From JAEUPI01 sp035764445 (GTDB lineage Bacteria > Pseudomonadota > Gammaproteobacteria > Burkholderiales > Burkholderiaceae_C), in contig DASTZF010000072.1 of the NCBI GenBank assembly GCA_035764445.1, positions 1 to 7,092 on the forward strand: a stretch of 7,092 bases of DNA, given 5' to 3'. The notes beneath the pieces are model-generated. The model saw only the letters and a list, made by a program, of their open reading frames with translations, was not told the origin of the DNA and searched no databases. The position numbers were made by a program, and so were the translations under genes. Below are positions 5,471 to 7,092 of this stretch, piece after piece. Within the stretch, counting starts at the first letter, position 1. Each line of letters begins with the position of its first letter.

Positions 5471-5510
5471 CCAAGGGGGACGATCTCGCATCGGAACGAA
5501 AGCCCCTTGG
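5471..5510. promoter_or_regulatory. Perfect 8-bp inverted repeat upstream of the DUF1348 gene
   Basis: CCAAGGGG at 5471-5478 is exactly complementary to CCCCTTGG at 5503-5510, with a 24-base interval. It lies 25-64 bases before the DUF1348 start on the minus strand. It could be a hairpin in the leader or a pair of half-sites for a regulator. No promoter hexamers of good quality are seen around it, and there is no T-run for a terminator. Confidence 0.35.
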
Positions 5511-5526
5511 ATGATGCGCGCGTCAG

Positions 5527-5627
5527 ATGCCCACCGCCTGCACACGGGATTGCTGGCTGACCGCCAAGGGCACCAAGGACTACAAGGACTTGGACATCAA
5601 CTAAGGAGATACATGATGCGGCACTGA
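5527..5627 (+). pseudogene. Possible remnant of a gene junction: short ORF end plus an orphan ribosome site and start codon
   Basis: A plus-strand frame from ATG 5527 to TAA 5602-5604 encodes 25 residues ending KGTKDYKDLDIN. The stop overlaps a textbook Shine-Dalgarno (TAAGGAG), which is followed 4 bases later by ATGATG at 5613. That second frame reads only Met-Met-Arg-His before TGA at 5625-5627. The order stop/SD/start is the normal look of a junction inside an operon, but here the downstream gene is lost after four codons and the upstream one has no recognisable body or ribosome site. I read this as a deletion scar or decayed gene pair; chance is possible. The product cannot be named. Confidence 0.3.
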
Positions 5628-5716
5628 GCTAGCCTCATCTGCTGCCGTCACCTTGAGTAGTTCTCGGGCGGACCTGCCCGCCATCCGTCGCGGCGAAGCA
5701 GCCCCGGCAAGTTTCA

Positions 5717-6619
5717 CTAGGCCGCCTTCTGGGCGTCCAACGCCCTGCGCACTCCGCTGGCCAGGTCGGTGGCCTTTCCCTTACCCCAGTAGTGCAGGAA
5801 CACGTAGCGCGGGCTTTCGTGCGTCATGTGCTGGTGGATCGCCACGATGTTGATGCCGGCGCCCCGCATGGCCTTCAGCACCGCCTGCAATTCGTCCTCG
5901 TGCATCGCAAAGTCTCCGTCGACCACGGCATGCTCGTCGTCGCCGGCGAACGCGGCCCAGGTGTTGACGCCCATCTCGTTGCCAACCGTCGCGCCATGCA
6001 TCTTCGCGGGTCGACCGAAGGTGGCCTTCACCATGCCATCCTTGACCTGTACCTTGGTGCCGAGGATCTGTTCGATGGGCGCCGCGGTGATGCTGCTCGG
6101 CGTTGGGATGTCCCCTTCAAAGCTCGCGGCCGGTGAAGGCTGGCCGGAGCGCACTTGCGCGATGCGGTCGTAGACCGCTTTGACCCCAGAAGCCAGGCGC
6201 CGTGCATCGCCCATGCCGCCGATGTGCATGAAGTAGACCCTGGGCTGATCGAAGAAGAAGTGATTGTGGAGCGCAGTCACTTCGAGCCCGCTGTCGAGCG
6301 CGGCGCTCATGGCCGGGTTGACTTCGTCCTCGAACAGAACGGTGTCGCCCATCAACATGAGTTGCTTGCCCATCGGCGTGAACGCAGCCCACGACGTGAG
6401 CCCCATGAAGGGCGGCATGGCCCATCGATCCACGTTGACCTTCCCGTCGTCACGCGGCTTGCTGACCTTGAAGACGTTCTCGTTCTTGTTGTAGGTCCCT
6501 TTGAGGCCCGTCACCGACTCGATGGTCGCGCCATCGATCGCCGGTCCGGCGGCCCGGGCCTGAGGTGACAACGCGACGACCGCTGCCAATAGCAATCCAA
6601 GGTGAGAGGAACGAAGCAT
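5717..6619 (-). CDS. Secreted two-repeat DUF1259 (LppY/LpqO family) protein
   Basis: This 300-residue protein has a signal peptide (Met1 to about Ala23/24; no lipobox Cys, so probably soluble periplasmic). It carries two homologous DUF1259 halves, about 62-153 and 206-297. Each contains TWAAF/SWAAF, an EDE segment, a V/I-x-A-h-H-x-H motif and an F-h-H strand, ending LASGVkxxhD. His118/His120/His132 in the first half correspond to His262/His264/His276 in the second, a candidate metal site in each half. Function is unknown; the family name comes from mycobacterial lipoproteins. The ATG at 6619 has AAGGAG 6 bases upstream. It is monocistronic as far as seen and is divergent from the beta-propeller gene across a 178-bp spacer with palindromes. 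A metal-related role is suggested only by the His motifs and neighbourhood. Confidence 0.85.
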   Translation of the reverse strand: MLRSSHLGLLLAAVVALSPQARAAGPAIDGATIESVTGLKGTYNKNENVFKVSKPRDDGKVNVDRWAMPPFMGLTSWAAFTPMGKQLMLMGDTVLFEDEVNPAMSAALDSGLEVTALHNHFFFDQPRVYFMHIGGMGDARRLASGVKAVYDRIAQVRSGQPSPAASFEGDIPTPSSITAAPIEQILGTKVQVKDGMVKATFGRPAKMHGATVGNEMGVNTWAAFAGDDEHAVVDGDFAMHEDELQAVLKAMRGAGINIVAIHQHMTHESPRYVFLHYWGKGKATDLASGVRRALDAQKAA

Positions 6620-6684
6620 GGGGGTCTCCTTCTGAGGCGCTGCACGTCTGCGTACTGCGAGGGGCAGTTCGCTTGCCTGGGTGC

Positions 6685-6714
6685 GAATCCCGGTGGTCGG
6701 TTCAGCCGGGCTTC
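6685..6714. promoter_or_regulatory. Imperfect inverted repeat in the divergent spacer
   Basis: GAATCCCGG at 6685-6693 pairs with CCGGGCTTC at 6706-6714 with one mismatch in nine, separated by 12 bases. It would lie in the leader or promoter region of the DUF1259 gene. It may be a hairpin or an operator; there is no further support. Confidence 0.25.
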
Positions 6715-6732
6715 AGGTTCGCGTAGACGAGA

Positions 6733-6756
6733 GGACTTTGTATAGGCCGAAAGTCC
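6733..6756. promoter_or_regulatory. Palindromic operator candidate between the divergent DUF1259 and beta-propeller genes
   Basis: GGACTTT at 6733-6739 and AAAGTCC at 6750-6756 form a perfect 7-bp inverted repeat with a 10-base interval, 24 bp in total. The interval includes TATAGG (plus) or TATACA (minus, from the neighbouring bases), each a weak -10 look-alike. The site sits 41-65 bases before the beta-propeller start and about 114-137 bases before the DUF1259 start. A dimeric regulator controlling both genes would fit. No regulator gene is present in the window. Confidence 0.4.
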
Positions 6757-6797
6757 ATGACACGCTGGCGAGATCGCGTTGCCCCTAGGCTCAGCAC

Positions 6798-7092
6798 ATG
6801 ATGGTTGCGAGAGTCGGTGAGCTCTTGAAGTTGGCTGTCGTGGCCGCGGCGGCTCTCGCGATTCCTTCAATGCTGGCCCAGGCGGCTATTGAGTTGGTGG
6901 ACCGGATCGAATTGCCCGACTCGAAGGGCCGGCTCGATCACTTGGCCATCGACATCCAAGGCAGTCGACTGTTTGTTGCGGCTCTGGGGGCTGATGCCAT
7001 CGAAGTGGTCGACCCGAAGGAGCGAAAGCGGGTGCTGCGATTGCGCGGCCGCGACCCACAGGGGCTCGCTTACTTACCCGCCGCCCAACACC
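6798..7092 (+). CDS. Secreted YncE/YVTN-like beta-propeller protein, N-terminal part cut by the window edge
   Basis: The first 98 codons are present. Residues 1 to about 29 are a signal peptide (LAVVAAAALAIPSMLAQA). The mature protein begins with ELVDRIELPDSKGRLDHLAID, then SRLFVAALGADAIEVVDPKERKRVLRL and DPQGLAYLP. This is the repeating blade pattern of YncE/NHL-type beta-propellers: a DHLAID strand, a LFVAAL strand, an xxIEVVD strand and a PQGLAYLP turn. An in-frame TAG at 6786 restricts the start to ATG 6798 or the adjacent ATG 6801; the Shine-Dalgarno is weak. It is divergent from the DUF1259 gene. The cellular role is unknown. Completeness and number of blades cannot be judged, as the gene runs off the window. 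Confidence 0.75.
   Translation, partial: MMVARVGELLKLAVVAAAALAIPSMLAQAAIELVDRIELPDSKGRLDHLAIDIQGSRLFVAALGADAIEVVDPKERKRVLRLRGRDPQGLAYLPAAQH

Noticed and set aside
5551..5604. Similarity of the 25-residue ORF to ribosomal protein S18 (Cys-x-x-Thr...DYKD)
   Set aside because: Only about nine scattered matches over a very short stretch and two residues missing; not distinguishable from chance.
5659..5690. GGCGGGC/CCGCCC-type short stem downstream of the DUF1259 gene
   Set aside because: The stem is only about five base pairs and no T-run follows on the minus strand.
1..7092. CRISPR array, tRNA/rRNA genes, transposase or integrase genes, toxin-antitoxin or phage-defence genes
   Set aside because: None seen on either strand: no regularly spaced repeats, no tRNA-like cloverleaf noticed, and no recombinase or nuclease motifs in the supported proteins.

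Overview
The base composition is high GC, and gene order, codon use and protein families point to a betaproteobacterium of the Burkholderiales (Methylibium/Rhizobacter/Variovorax-like). No rRNA or other taxonomic marker is present, so this placement is an inference. The window is an accessory metal-resistance region with ordinary chromosomal-type genes beside it.

Layout. (i) Bases 1-1223, plus strand: the end of a periplasmic copper module, with the C-terminus of a multicopper oxidase, a periplasmic cupredoxin and a CusF-like copper chaperone, closely spaced and each with a Shine-Dalgarno. (ii) 1236-1552: a small secreted His/Cys-containing protein behind what looks like its own FNR/Anr-type promoter. 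(iii) 1553-1803: a gene-free stretch that opens with one copy of a diverged direct repeat. (iv) 3818 down to 1804, minus strand: a compact arsenic operon in the order arsR, arsI (C-As lyase), arsC (thioredoxin-type arsenate reductase), aquaporin (AqpS-like). The second repeat copy lies just upstream of arsR, so the pair brackets the operon. (v) 5446 down to 3967, minus strand: a DUF1348 (NTF2-like) gene followed by an MpaB/DUF2236 oxygenase-like gene. (vi) 5447-5716: non-coding, with a perfect inverted repeat and what looks like the scar of a lost gene junction. (vii) 6619 down to 5717, minus strand: a secreted two-repeat DUF1259 protein. It is divergent across a palindrome-bearing spacer from (viii) the start of a secreted beta-propeller protein (6798 to the window end).

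How the genes work together. The copper genes would oxidise and bind Cu(I)/Cu(II) in the periplasm. The ars genes form a complete route without an ATP- or proton-driven pump: ArsR senses As(III) (and perhaps trivalent organoarsenicals), ArsI cleaves the C-As bond of methylarsenite, ArsC reduces arsenate to arsenite, and the aquaporin lets arsenite leave down its gradient. All four ars genes are tightly spaced, with a 1-base stop/start overlap between arsC and the aquaporin gene.

The least explained items are the FNR-box promoter of the His-rich small protein, the diverged repeats around the ars operon, and the DUF1259 protein, whose halves align at a constant 144-residue offset and keep an identical His-x-His...His pattern.
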